Shown piece after piece: positions 15,808 through 27,107 of a stretch of DNA of 44,503 nt (its first letter is position 1; every line of letters begins with the position of its first letter). The DNA is taken from assembly GCF_010367435.1 (NCBI RefSeq), contig NZ_WJWY01000016.1, positions 1 to 44,503 of the forward strand. Direction: 5' to 3'. The stretch comes from Fusobacterium sp. IOR10. Its GTDB lineage: Bacteria > Fusobacteriota > Fusobacteriia > Fusobacteriales > Fusobacteriaceae. The position numbers and the translations under genes are program-made. The notes beneath the pieces are model-generated. The model was given only the letters and a program-made list of their open reading frames with translations, did not search any database and was not told the DNA's origin.

Positions 15808-16269
15808 ATGAGATGCCCTTTTTGTAATAGCGATAATACTAAAGTAGTTGATAGTAGAGATTTTATAAATGGAAATTCCATTAAAAGAAGAAGAGAATGT
15901 CTCCATTGCAAAAAAAGATTTACAACATATGAAAAAGTTGAAGAAAGAGACATCTACGTAATAAAAAAAGATCAAAGTAGAGAAAAATTCAATAAAAACA
16001 AACTAATTAGAGGACTATCCATTGCCACTGTTAAGAGAAATATCAGTCAAGATCAAATTGAAGAATTTGTTATTGATGTTGAAAGAACATTACAAAACTC
16101 CTTAACAAGTGAAATTAGTACCAAAGAATTAGGAGATATTATTATGAGCAAATTAAAAGAAATTGATGAAGTTGCCTATGTGAGATTTGCCTCTGTTTAT
16201 AAAGATTTTGCTGATATTAAATCTTTTATAAAAATTGTAGAAGAAATTGAAAAAAATAAATCAAATTAA
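15808..16269 (+). CDS. nrdR: Transcriptional repressor NrdR
   Basis: A 153-residue ATP-cone repressor of ribonucleotide reductase genes. The N-terminal zinc ribbon has Cys3, Cys6, Cys31 and Cys34 with the invariant RRRRECLHCKKRFTTYE-type stretch (here KRRRECLHCKKRFTTYE). The ATP-cone follows from about residue 49. Length and ends match the family exactly. It has an AGGAGG ribosome site. No nrd genes are in the window; its position between EIIA and fmt is simply within the cluster. Confidence 0.96.
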   Translation: MRCPFCNSDNTKVVDSRDFINGNSIKRRRECLHCKKRFTTYEKVEERDIYVIKKDQSREKFNKNKLIRGLSIATVKRNISQDQIEEFVIDVERTLQNSLTSEISTKELGDIIMSKLKEIDEVAYVRFASVYKDFADIKSFIKIVEEIEKNKSN

Positions 16270-16290
16270 TTAATTTAGAAAGGACTAAAT

Positions 16291-17235
16291 ATGAGAATTT
16301 TGTTCATGGGAACTCCTGATTTTGCAGTTCCTTGTTTAGATATATTAAATAAAGAACACGAAGTTATTGGGGTATATACTAAGGTTGATAAGATAAATCA
16401 CAGGGGAAGAAAAATTGAATATCTCCCTGTTAAAAAGTATGCTTTGGAAAATGATTTGAAAATTTTTCAACCAAATAGATTAAAAGATGAAAATATTATA
16501 CAGGAAATTCGTAATATGAAACCTGATTTAATAGCTGTTGTTGCATATGGAAAAATTATTCCAACTGAAATTATTGATATTCCTAAATATGGAATTATAA
16601 ATGTTCACTCATCTTTACTTCCTAGATTTAGAGGAGCTGCTCCTATAAATGCAGCTATTATGGCTGGGGATAAAAAAAGTGGAGTTACAGTTATGTACAT
16701 TGCAGAGGGTCTTGATACAGGAGATATTATTTTAGCTAAAGAAACTCCAATCTATGAAAAGGATAATTTTGAAACTCTTCATGACAGACTTAAAGATTTA
16801 GCTGCTGAAGCTATTGTTGAAGCTGTTAGTTTAATTGGAGAAGGAAAAAATAATAGAATAGCTCAAGATGATTCCAAGGCAACATTTGTAAAGCCATTTA
16901 AAAAGGAAGATTTAGTTATTAACTGGAATCAAAATGAAGAAGAAATATACAATTTTGTAAGGGGAATTAGCCCTGTACCTTGTGGTTTTTCAATTTTAAA
17001 TGATAAAATCATGAAAATATACGAAGTTGAAAAAAATAATAAAATATATGAAGATGGTGTTACTGGAGAAGTAGTTGGAAAGGTAAAAGGAAAAGGTCCT
17101 GTTGTAAAAACAAAGGATGGATCTGTTATTATTACATCTGCTAAACCTCAAAGTAAAAAAAGACTTTCTGGGGCTGACTTATTAAACGGTAATTTTATAA
17201 AAATTGGAGAAATATTTAAAGGAGTTGAACAATAA
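16291..17235 (+). CDS. fmt: Methionyl-tRNA formyltransferase
   Basis: Formylates initiator Met-tRNA using 10-formyl-tetrahydrofolate. The 314-residue protein has the N-terminal formyltransferase domain with MGTPDFAVPCLD at the start. Next come NVHSSLLPRFRGAAPINAAI and GLDTGDII, covering the catalytic Asn-His-Asp set. The OB-like C-terminal domain begins around residue 205. It is followed without a gap by folD, which supplies the one-carbon folate pool from which its formyl donor derives. Confidence 0.96.
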   Translation: MRILFMGTPDFAVPCLDILNKEHEVIGVYTKVDKINHRGRKIEYLPVKKYALENDLKIFQPNRLKDENIIQEIRNMKPDLIAVVAYGKIIPTEIIDIPKYGIINVHSSLLPRFRGAAPINAAIMAGDKKSGVTVMYIAEGLDTGDIILAKETPIYEKDNFETLHDRLKDLAAEAIVEAVSLIGEGKNNRIAQDDSKATFVKPFKKEDLVINWNQNEEEIYNFVRGISPVPCGFSILNDKIMKIYEVEKNNKIYEDGVTGEVVGKVKGKGPVVKTKDGSVIITSAKPQSKKRLSGADLLNGNFIKIGEIFKGVEQ

Positions 17236-18084
17236 TTGACTATACTAGATGGAAAGAAAATTTCAAATGCTATTTTAGAGGAATTAAAAGAAAAAGTTGC
17301 TAATCACAAAGAAAATATAGGAAAAGTTCCTGGGTTAGCTGTTATAATTGTTGGAGAAAATCCAGCATCTCAAATATATGTTCGTTCAAAGGTTAAAGCT
17401 TGTGAGAAAGTTGGAGTTAAAAGTACAAAAATAACTTTTCCATCAAATATAAGTGAAGGGGAATTATTGAGTAAAATAGACGAATTAAACAAAGACTCTT
17501 CTATAAATGGAATATTAGTTCAACTACCTTTACCAAAACATATGGATGAAAATAAAGTTTGTAATGCCATTGCAACTGAAAAGGATGTGGATGGATTTAA
17601 ACCTGAGAGTTTAGGGAAACTATTTATAGGTGAAAATGATGGATATATTCCATGTACCCCCCAAGGAATAATGTATCTACTTGAACAAACAAATATAGAT
17701 TTATATGGAAAAACAGCTGTTGTAATAGGAAGAAGTAATATTGTTGGAAAACCTGTTGCAGGTTTACTAATAAACAAAGGAGCTACAACTACTGTTTGCA
17801 ATAGTAGAACTAAAAATCTTACTGAAAAACTAAGAGATGCTGACATAATTGTTGCTGCTCTAGGTTCTCCTAATTTTGTTACAGGGGATATGGTAAAAGA
17901 TGGTGCAATAATAATTGATGTTGGAATAAACAGAGTTGACAAAAAATTATATGGAGATGTTAATTTTGAAGAAGTATCTAAAAAAGCCTCTTATATAACA
18001 CCAGTTCCTGGTGGAGTTGGACCTATGACTATTGCAATGTTATTAAAAAATACTTTAAAATCGTTCGAAAAGGGGGAAAAATAA
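17236..18084 (+). CDS. folD: Methylenetetrahydrofolate dehydrogenase / cyclohydrolase
   Basis: Bifunctional enzyme converting 5,10-methylene-THF to 10-formyl-THF. The 282-residue protein carries ENPASQIYVRSKVKACEKVG with the catalytic Lys, QLPLPKHM and KDVDGF. The Rossmann motif is GRSNIVGKPVAGLL, and the C-terminal signature is PVPGGVGPMTIAMLLKNT. The start is a TTG directly after the fmt stop; GGAG inside the end of fmt lies about 11 nt before it. Close coupling with fmt makes metabolic sense. Confidence 0.95.
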   Translation: MTILDGKKISNAILEELKEKVANHKENIGKVPGLAVIIVGENPASQIYVRSKVKACEKVGVKSTKITFPSNISEGELLSKIDELNKDSSINGILVQLPLPKHMDENKVCNAIATEKDVDGFKPESLGKLFIGENDGYIPCTPQGIMYLLEQTNIDLYGKTAVVIGRSNIVGKPVAGLLINKGATTTVCNSRTKNLTEKLRDADIIVAALGSPNFVTGDMVKDGAIIIDVGINRVDKKLYGDVNFEEVSKKASYITPVPGGVGPMTIAMLLKNTLKSFEKGEK

Positions 18085-18087
18085 AAT

Positions 18088-18561
18088 ATGGGTAGAAAAA
18101 AGAAAGGGGAAATAAAAAACGAAACAAAAAAAGAATATTATATAGTTGATAAAAGAATATTACCTACTTCAATTCAAAATGTAATTAAAGTAAATGATTT
18201 AATTCAAGAAACTAAAATATCTAAATATGAAGCTATTAAAAAAGTTGGATTAAGTAGAAGTACTTATTATAAGTATAAAGATTATATTAAACCATTTTTT
18301 GAAAGTGGTCAAGAAAAGGTCTTTAGTATTCATTTAGCCTTAACTGATGAACCTGGAATTTTAGCTAGGATTTTAGATGTTATTGCAGGACACAATATGA
18401 ATGTTTTAACTATCATGCAAAATATTGCTATTGATGGTATTGGTAGAGCAACTATAACTGTTCAAACTACTGAAAATGTTTTAAGACAAATTGAAGGTAT
18501 GCTTGAAATTATTAGTGAAATAGAGGGCGTAAAAGAACTTAGAATAATTGGAAGCAACTAA
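18088..18561 (+). CDS. ACT domain-containing protein (UPF0735/PheB-like)
   Basis: A 157-residue protein with a short basic N-terminus and a helix-turn-helix-like segment (ETKISKYEAIKKVGLSRSTY, about 50-69). A C-terminal ACT domain follows, LTDEPGILARILDVIAGHN (about 90-108). This matches the UPF0735/PheB family seen in Firmicutes and Fusobacteria. ACT domains usually bind amino acids, so a ligand-responsive regulator is plausible, but no function is proven. It lies 3 bp after folD. Confidence 0.85.
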   Translation: MGRKKKGEIKNETKKEYYIVDKRILPTSIQNVIKVNDLIQETKISKYEAIKKVGLSRSTYYKYKDYIKPFFESGQEKVFSIHLALTDEPGILARILDVIAGHNMNVLTIMQNIAIDGIGRATITVQTTENVLRQIEGMLEIISEIEGVKELRIIGSN

Positions 18562-18591
18562 AAACAAAAGATGTAGAAAGGAAATATAATA

Positions 18592-19044
18592 ATGAAAAAT
18601 ATAAATTTAGAACTGATAGAAAAATTAGCTGATAAAATAAATGAAAATTCTTTAAAGGAAATCTCCATTGAAAAGGGAGATGAAAAAATAACTTTAAAAA
18701 AAGAAGTTATGAATAATTCTGTAGTATATACTAGGGAGAATGTTAATAAAAAGATGGATTCTACAACTCCTAAAAATATAACTACAAAGAAGGAAAAAGA
18801 AGTAATTAACGGAAACATAATACTAGCTCCTACAGTTGGAACTTTTTATGGTTCGCCATCTCCAGGTAAAGCTCCATTTATAAACGAAGGAGATCAGGTG
18901 CAAGTTGGTGATCCTGTATGCATTATAGAAGCTATGAAAATGATGAATGAAGTAACTTCTAATTTTAATGGTAAAATTGTTAAAATTCTTGTGAAAGATG
19001 GTGCAGTGGTACAAAGAGGAGATCAACTTTTTGTTGTTGAATAA
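18592..19044 (+). CDS. accB: Biotin carboxyl carrier protein of acetyl-CoA carboxylase
   Basis: The 150-residue BCCP carries biotin for malonyl-CoA synthesis. The C-terminal lipoyl/biotinyl domain contains EAMKMMNEV with biotinyl Lys116, and the thumb-like insert TFYGSPSPGKAPFINEGD typical of AccB rather than of decarboxylase BCCPs. The middle is a Lys/Thr-rich linker. The start ATG has GAAAGGA upstream. accC and accAD are not adjacent, which is unusual compared with accBC operons. The CorC-like gene follows after 23 bp. Confidence 0.9.
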   Translation: MKNINLELIEKLADKINENSLKEISIEKGDEKITLKKEVMNNSVVYTRENVNKKMDSTTPKNITTKKEKEVINGNIILAPTVGTFYGSPSPGKAPFINEGDQVQVGDPVCIIEAMKMMNEVTSNFNGKIVKILVKDGAVVQRGDQLFVVE

Positions 19045-19067
19045 ATTAAGGAAGGTGTATTTGTCAA

Positions 19068-20366
19068 TTGGAGACATTTCATGATTTGATTTTACTTATA
19101 ATATTAATAATATTTTCTGGAGTTTTTTCTGCTTCAGAAACTGCATTAACTGCTTTTAAAAGCATTTCTTTAGAAGAAATAAATTACAAAAATCCTAAAA
19201 AAGGAAAAATGTTAAAAGAATGGTTGAGAAGACCAAACGAAATGTTAACAGCTCTCCTTTTAGGAAATAACATTGTAAATATTTTAGCAACATCCCTTGC
19301 CACTACTTTTATTACTCAATTACTAAAAGATAAGGGAATGGCTAATTCCAAAGGTATGTCAGTTTTTATTTCTACAGCTGTTATGACTATTATCATATTA
19401 ATATTTGGAGAAATCACACCTAAGATTATTGCTAAAAACAATTCTTCAAAAATATCTAGTAAAGTAATTAAATCAGTTTATATATTATCTAAAATAACTA
19501 AACCATTAATCTTTATTTTAACTGGAATATCTAAACTAATCAGTAGAATTCTTGGAATTGAAATAAATGATGAAATGATTATGATAACAGAAAAAGATAT
19601 TATCTCTTACATTAATGTTGGAGAAGCTGAAGGTATAATTGAAGAAGAAGAAAAAGATATGATTGAATCTATGGTTACTTTTGGAGAAACTTCTGCAAAG
19701 GAAATTATGACACCTAGAACATCAGTTTTTGCCATTGAAGGTAATAAAACTATTAATGAAATTTGGGATAATATAACTAAATTAGGTTATTCTAGAATTC
19801 CTGTATATAATGAAGTTTTAGAAGATATAATTGGGTTATTATATGTTAAAGATTTACTAAATGCTGTAAAAGATGGTAAAATAGATCATCCTGTTAAGGA
19901 ATTTGTTAGAAGTGCATTTTTTGTGCCTGATACAAAACCAATTTTAAAAATATTAGCAAACTTTAAAGATAGTAAAGTTCATATGGCAATAGTTATTGAT
20001 GAATATGGTGGTGTTGTTGGAGTAGTTACAATAGAAGATGTTATTGAAGAAATCTTTGGAGAAATTAGAGATGAATATGATAAGGAAGAAGATTCAATAA
20101 AGGATTTAGGTAATGGTACTTATGAAATAGATGCTAAACTAGATATTGATGCCATTAATAAGGAGTTAGATCTAACTCTTCCAATTTCAGAGGACTATGA
20201 AAGTTTGGGAGGATTAGTTTTAAACGAATTAGATGAAATGGCTAAAGTTGGAGATCTTGTTATTTTAGAGGAAATTGAATTAAAAGTTAAGGAAATTAAA
20301 AAAACCAGAATATCAAAAATTATCTTGAAAAAAAAAGGGGATAAGGAGCAATGCCTAGAAAATTAA
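19068..20366 (+). CDS. CNNM/CorC-HlyC family membrane protein with CBS pair
   Basis: A 432-residue protein. The N-terminal CNNM (DUF21) membrane domain has about four helices and the SASETALTA motif (residues 21-29). A CBS pair lies at about 205-325 (including TPRTSVFAIEG and HMAIVIDEYGGVVGVVTIED), and a CorC_HlyC domain at about 340-425. Such proteins are linked to Mg2+ or Co2+ efflux and, historically, to haemolysins. The start is a TTG with GGAAGG about 12 nt upstream; no ATG exists earlier in the frame. It overlaps the next gene by 16 bp. Confidence 0.88.
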   Translation: METFHDLILLIILIIFSGVFSASETALTAFKSISLEEINYKNPKKGKMLKEWLRRPNEMLTALLLGNNIVNILATSLATTFITQLLKDKGMANSKGMSVFISTAVMTIIILIFGEITPKIIAKNNSSKISSKVIKSVYILSKITKPLIFILTGISKLISRILGIEINDEMIMITEKDIISYINVGEAEGIIEEEEKDMIESMVTFGETSAKEIMTPRTSVFAIEGNKTINEIWDNITKLGYSRIPVYNEVLEDIIGLLYVKDLLNAVKDGKIDHPVKEFVRSAFFVPDTKPILKILANFKDSKVHMAIVIDEYGGVVGVVTIEDVIEEIFGEIRDEYDKEEDSIKDLGNGTYEIDAKLDIDAINKELDLTLPISEDYESLGGLVLNELDEMAKVGDLVILEEIELKVKEIKKTRISKIILKKKGDKEQCLEN

Positions 20367-21010
20367 AAAGTTATTTTTATGCTGGATCAATAGTTATATT
20401 ACCTATATTATTAACTGTTTTTATTATTAACTGGATGATAAATTTTGTTGTTTTATTATCTAGCAAATCATTTACAGTTAAGCTAATATCTGAATTTGTC
20501 AATAAATTTGGCTACTCAGATATTAATGAAATAAAATATATAATATATTTATTTTATGTTTTAAGTATTATTCTATTTATAATTTTTGTAGGCTATATCA
20601 CAAGAAATATTTTAGGAAGAAAGATTGCTTCTGCCATTAACAATATAATGTGTAAACTACCCATAATTAGACATATTTATACTACTATTAGTCAAATTGT
20701 TAATTTAATCTCATCAAATAAAAACACAAGCTATAAGAAAACTGTATTAATTGAATATCCTAGAAAGGGAATATTTAGTATTGGATTTTTAACTTCAGAG
20801 CATAATCCATTAATAGAAAATGTAGTTGGAGAAAAGATGTATAATATTTTTGTTCCAACTTCACCTAACCCAACATCTGGAATGTTTATCTCAATGAAAC
20901 AAACAGATGTTCATATTTTAGATGTTAAAATAGAAGATGCTATTAAATTAGTTATTTCGGGAGGAGTTTTAATTCCGGGGATGGAGAGTAAACATGAAAC
21001 TAACAAATAA
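20351..21010 (+). CDS. DUF502 family membrane protein
   Basis: A 219-residue protein with two N-terminal transmembrane segments (about residues 10-40 and 62-85) and a soluble C-terminal part. It has the DUF502 signature near PIIRHIYTTISQIVNLI and FVPTSPNPTSGMFI. The function is unknown. It starts from an ATG with AAGGAG inside the end of the CorC-like gene, and its end overlaps the TPR lipoprotein by 17 bp, so all three are probably translated together. Confidence 0.85.
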   Translation: MPRKLKSYFYAGSIVILPILLTVFIINWMINFVVLLSSKSFTVKLISEFVNKFGYSDINEIKYIIYLFYVLSIILFIIFVGYITRNILGRKIASAINNIMCKLPIIRHIYTTISQIVNLISSNKNTSYKKTVLIEYPRKGIFSIGFLTSEHNPLIENVVGEKMYNIFVPTSPNPTSGMFISMKQTDVHILDVKIEDAIKLVISGGVLIPGMESKHETNK

Positions 21011-21839
21011 AATCACATTACTTTTAGTTTCAACTTTAATTATAGGTTGTTCCTCAGTTGATTCTAAAAAACTTAAACAAGCAGAACATTCCCTTTTAAA
21101 AGGCATGAACTATGCAAGGGAACAAAAATATACTGAAGCTTTAAAAGAATATGATAAAGTCCTACACATAGACTCTAATAATTTTTATGCTCTAAAGGAA
21201 ACAGCTAGAGCTAATGCTATTTTAAAAAATTATAAAGAATCTATTTCATTTTATAAACAAGCTCTAAAAATTAATGAAAAAGACGTTAATTCTTTAACAG
21301 GAATATCATATGTCTACTATCTAACTGAAGATTTTTCAAAGGCTTTAAAATACATTAAGCAAATCCCATTAGATGAGTTAACTGTTGATACTAAACTATT
21401 TAAAGGTTTACTATTATTTAAAAATAATGATGAACAAGAGGGTGTTTTTGAATTTGAAGAAGGATTTAGTCAAATTGACCATTTTGATAAGGAATATGCT
21501 AGTATCTATATGACTTTACTTAACAAAGAAAAGCAAGTTGAAAAAATGAGAATATTCTTAGAGGAAAATAAAAACAAATATTCTAACAATGAAGATTTTG
21601 TAATTTTCTTTGCAGAAAGTGTAGAGAATTATTTTTATGAATTTGATATAGCTGAAGAAATGTTAAAAAGATATATTGCAACCTATGGAGGAAATGATAA
21701 TTTATATGTTGCCTTGGCTAAAACTATCTATAATGGGCAAAAAACAAAAAATTCAAAACGTGAAAAAAAACAAAATTTAAAAGATATTGAAAAACAAAAT
21801 AATACTACAATAAAGGGAAGGTTGAGAAAATCATTATGA
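20994..21839 (+). CDS. TPR-repeat lipoprotein
   Basis: A 281-residue protein. The signal peptide ends in a lipobox, LIIGC, with Cys19 as the predicted lipidated residue. TPR helices follow from about residue 32 ([20 protein letters not shown], then [15 protein letters not shown] and [14 protein letters not shown]). The C-terminus is Lys/Asn-rich and probably disordered. It is likely an envelope-anchored scaffold; no partner is identified. Its stop overlaps the apt start by 4 bp (ATGA). Confidence 0.85.
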   Translation: MKLTNKITLLLVSTLIIGCSSVDSKKLKQAEHSLLKGMNYAREQKYTEALKEYDKVLHIDSNNFYALKETARANAILKNYKESISFYKQALKINEKDVNSLTGISYVYYLTEDFSKALKYIKQIPLDELTVDTKLFKGLLLFKNNDEQEGVFEFEEGFSQIDHFDKEYASIYMTLLNKEKQVEKMRIFLEENKNKYSNNEDFVIFFAESVENYFYEFDIAEEMLKRYIATYGGNDNLYVALAKTIYNGQKTKNSKREKKQNLKDIEKQNNTTIKGRLRKSL

Positions 21840-22351
21840 ATTACAAAGATTATATAGCATCAATAGTAGATTATCCTAAAAAAGGAATTATATTTAGAGA
21901 TATCACTACATTTATCTCTAACGGAGAGGCTTTTAAAGCTTCTATAAACGATTTTTCAAAATACGCTAAAGACAAGGGTGCTGATGTAATTGTAGGTCCT
22001 GAATCAAGAGGATTCATATTTGGATGTCCTGTTGCTTGTGAACTTGGAATAGGATTTATACCTGTTAGAAAACCAGAAAAATTACCTAGAGAGGTAATAA
22101 GCTGCAGTTATGAATTGGAATATGGAAACAATGTTTTGGAAATGCATAAAGATGCAATAAAAAAAGGTCAAAAAGTTGTTATTATTGATGACTTACTAGC
22201 AACTGGTGGAACTATTGAAGCAGTTATTAAAATGATTGAAAAGTTAGGTGGAGAAGTTGTTGGAATTGGATTTCTAATAGAATTAGAAAATGAATGTAAT
22301 GGTAGAGATAAACTTAAAGGTTATGATGTTATCTCTCTTATAAAATATTAA
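21836..22351 (+). CDS. apt: Adenine phosphoribosyltransferase
   Basis: Salvages adenine to AMP with PRPP. The 171-residue protein has the typical start ([19 protein letters not shown]), the PESRGFIFG loop and the PRPP-binding signature [13 protein letters not shown] (about 117-129). The length is exactly that of the family. It starts within the stop of the TPR gene and is followed by rel; apt-rel adjacency is widespread and links purine salvage with alarmone metabolism. Confidence 0.97.
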   Translation: MNYKDYIASIVDYPKKGIIFRDITTFISNGEAFKASINDFSKYAKDKGADVIVGPESRGFIFGCPVACELGIGFIPVRKPEKLPREVISCSYELEYGNNVLEMHKDAIKKGQKVVIIDDLLATGGTIEAVIKMIEKLGGEVVGIGFLIELENECNGRDKLKGYDVISLIKY

Positions 22352-22377
22352 ATTTCTATTTGGGGAAAGGGAAGCTT

Positions 22378-25727
<3,350 letters not shown>

Positions 25728-25732
25728 AAAAC

Positions 25733-25771
25733 AAAAAAATCCCTTTAAATATAGAAATAGGGGATTTTTTT
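25733..25771 (+). terminator. Terminator of the mreC-to-tgt cluster
   Basis: AAAAAAATCCC (25733-25743) pairs with GGGATTTTTTT (25761-25771), closing a 17-nt AT-rich loop. The T run supports rho-independent termination. Confidence 0.8.
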
Positions 25772-25775
25772 TATG

Positions 25776-25974
25776 TGTGTGTACATTCTTTTAACGGTGT
25801 TTTACTTTCCCTGCAATAGCTAAATTAGCCTATCAAAGGATTGAAATATAAAACATCTGTATATATGTTACCTTATTTTATATAAAAAAGCAAGATTTAT
25901 TTTCTAGCTTTTTTCTTCATTAATATATATAATACCTAATAAAAGACTAACTTCCAAAAAATGGCTCTCAACAT
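25776..25974. other. Non-coding stretch with a terminator-like hairpin
   Basis: No convincing reading frame is seen. AAAAAAGC (25884-25891) and GCTTTTTT (25907-25914) form a hairpin with T runs on both strands; it could be a backup terminator for tRNA-Arg(TCG) read leftward. The rest is AT-rich without recognised signals. Confidence 0.4.
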
Positions 25975-25983
25975 AAAAAAAAA

Positions 25984-26003
25984 CAACTACTTAAGAGCAG
26001 TTG
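25984..26003 (-). terminator. Terminator of tRNA-Arg(TCG)
   Basis: On the minus strand CAACTGCT pairs with AGTAGTTG (one mismatch), followed by a run of nine T (25975-25983 on the plus strand). It sits about 20 nt past the tRNA 3' end. Confidence 0.8.
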
Positions 26004-26023
26004 CCCAGGTTGAAGCCATTCTA

Positions 26024-26100
26024 TGGCGCTCCCAATAAGATTCGAACTTATAACCCTCTGATTCGAAGTCAGATACTCTATCCAATTGAGCTATAGGAGC
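26024..26100 (-). tRNA. tRNA-Arg (anticodon TCG)
   Basis: A 77-nt minus-strand cloverleaf with encoded CCA. Acceptor GCTCCTA/TGGGAGC (one G-T pair), anticodon stem TCTGA/TCAGA with loop CTTCGAA, and T stem ATAAG/CTTAT with loop TTCGAAT. Anticodon TCG belongs to the CGN family of arginine codons. Confidence 0.97.
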
Positions 26101-26109
26101 ACACTATAA

Positions 26110-26138
26110 ATAATATCATATAAGATTATTAAATACAA
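26110..26138 (-). promoter_or_regulatory. Promoter of tRNA-Arg(TCG)
   Basis: On the minus strand TTGTAT (26133-26138), 17 nt, then TATTAT (26110-26115), ending 10 nt before the tRNA 5' end. Confidence 0.55.
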
Positions 26139-26161
26139 GCAGTAAAAAAAATTATATCCAA

Positions 26162-26190
26162 TTGTATTAACCATAAAAATAAACTATACT
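26162..26190 (+). promoter_or_regulatory. Promoter of the binding-protein/ABC operon
   Basis: TTGTAT (26162-26167), 17-nt spacer, TATACT (26185-26190). The -10 hexamer is repeated directly (TATACTATACT). No clear Fur-type palindrome was seen. Confidence 0.55.
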
Positions 26191-26219
26191 ATACTTAATA
26201 AACTTAAAAAGGAGAAGAC

Positions 26220-27107
26220 ATGAGAAAATTTAAAAAAATATCTATATTATTATTATTTCTTTCCTTTGGACTTTCTTCATTTTCAATGAAGTTGGAAAAT
26301 AATAAATATTTTGACAATTATGGTAACCATATTAAACTAAAAAAATATAAACGTATAATAATTACAGATCCATCTTGTGTTGAAATTTTTTATTTAATTG
26401 GAGCTGAAGATAGAATTGTAGGTATAGCTAAAACAAAAATAAGTAAAATGTGGCCAAGTGAAAAAATTAAAAATCTTGAATCTGTGGGAACTATATCTAG
26501 GCCTTCAATTGAAAAAATAATTAAACTAAAACCTGATTTGGTCATTTTAAATGTAATGTCCCAAAGAATTGTCGATACTTTGAAAGAACAAAATATTCCA
26601 TTTGTTGTGGAGAGAGCAACTAATTTTCAGGAGATTTTTACAAAAATTAAAGCATATGGAAAAATAACTGGAAATGATGAAAGTGCACAGTTATTAATAA
26701 AAGAAAAAAAAATTCAATTAAATAAAATAAAAGAAAAAATTTCTAAACATAAAAAAGAGAAAAGGGGATTAGTTCTATATTCAAATTCCCCTCTTCTAGC
26801 CTATAACTCAAAGAGTATACCTGGAGAAATTATGAAATTATTTAATATTAAAAATTTGGGAAATACCGCCCTTGGAAATACCCACATTATCTCAGCTGAT
26901 TATATTTTAGAAAAAAATCCTGAAATTATTATTTGTACTATGAAAATTAGGAATGTTGAAACTTTAATAAAGAGAAATCCCTATCTTAAATATACAGATG
27001 CCTATAAAAATAATAGAATATATATATTTGAATCAAGGGAAATACTAAGAGGTAGTCCTAGAATTATTGATAATTTAGATGAAATATACGAGGTGTTATA
27101 TAAATGA
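26220..27107 (+). CDS. Periplasmic metal/siderophore/cobalamin-type binding protein (TroA-like)
   Basis: A 295-residue exported protein with a signal peptide ending near SSFS (residue 22), without lipobox. The mature part has the helical-backbone metal-receptor pattern: KRIIITDPSCVEIFYLIGAEDRIVGIA, then the IEKIIKLKPDLVI and AYGKITG segments of BtuF/FepB-like proteins, and a C-terminal NPEIIICTM. It should capture an iron complex, cobalamin or similar ligand. Its stop overlaps the next gene by 4 bp. Unusually, that gene is an exporter-fold ABC protein, and no BtuC-type permease is present. Confidence 0.8.
   Translation: MRKFKKISILLLFLSFGLSSFSMKLENNKYFDNYGNHIKLKKYKRIIITDPSCVEIFYLIGAEDRIVGIAKTKISKMWPSEKIKNLESVGTISRPSIEKIIKLKPDLVILNVMSQRIVDTLKEQNIPFVVERATNFQEIFTKIKAYGKITGNDESAQLLIKEKKIQLNKIKEKISKHKKEKRGLVLYSNSPLLAYNSKSIPGEIMKLFNIKNLGNTALGNTHIISADYILEKNPEIIICTMKIRNVETLIKRNPYLKYTDAYKNNRIYIFESREILRGSPRIIDNLDEIYEVLYK

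Noticed and set aside
25841-25914. Possible small RNA (TTGAAA, 17 nt, TATGTT, then the hairpin at 25884)
   Set aside because: The transcript would be only about 40 nt, and the -10 is poor; more likely just a terminator hairpin.
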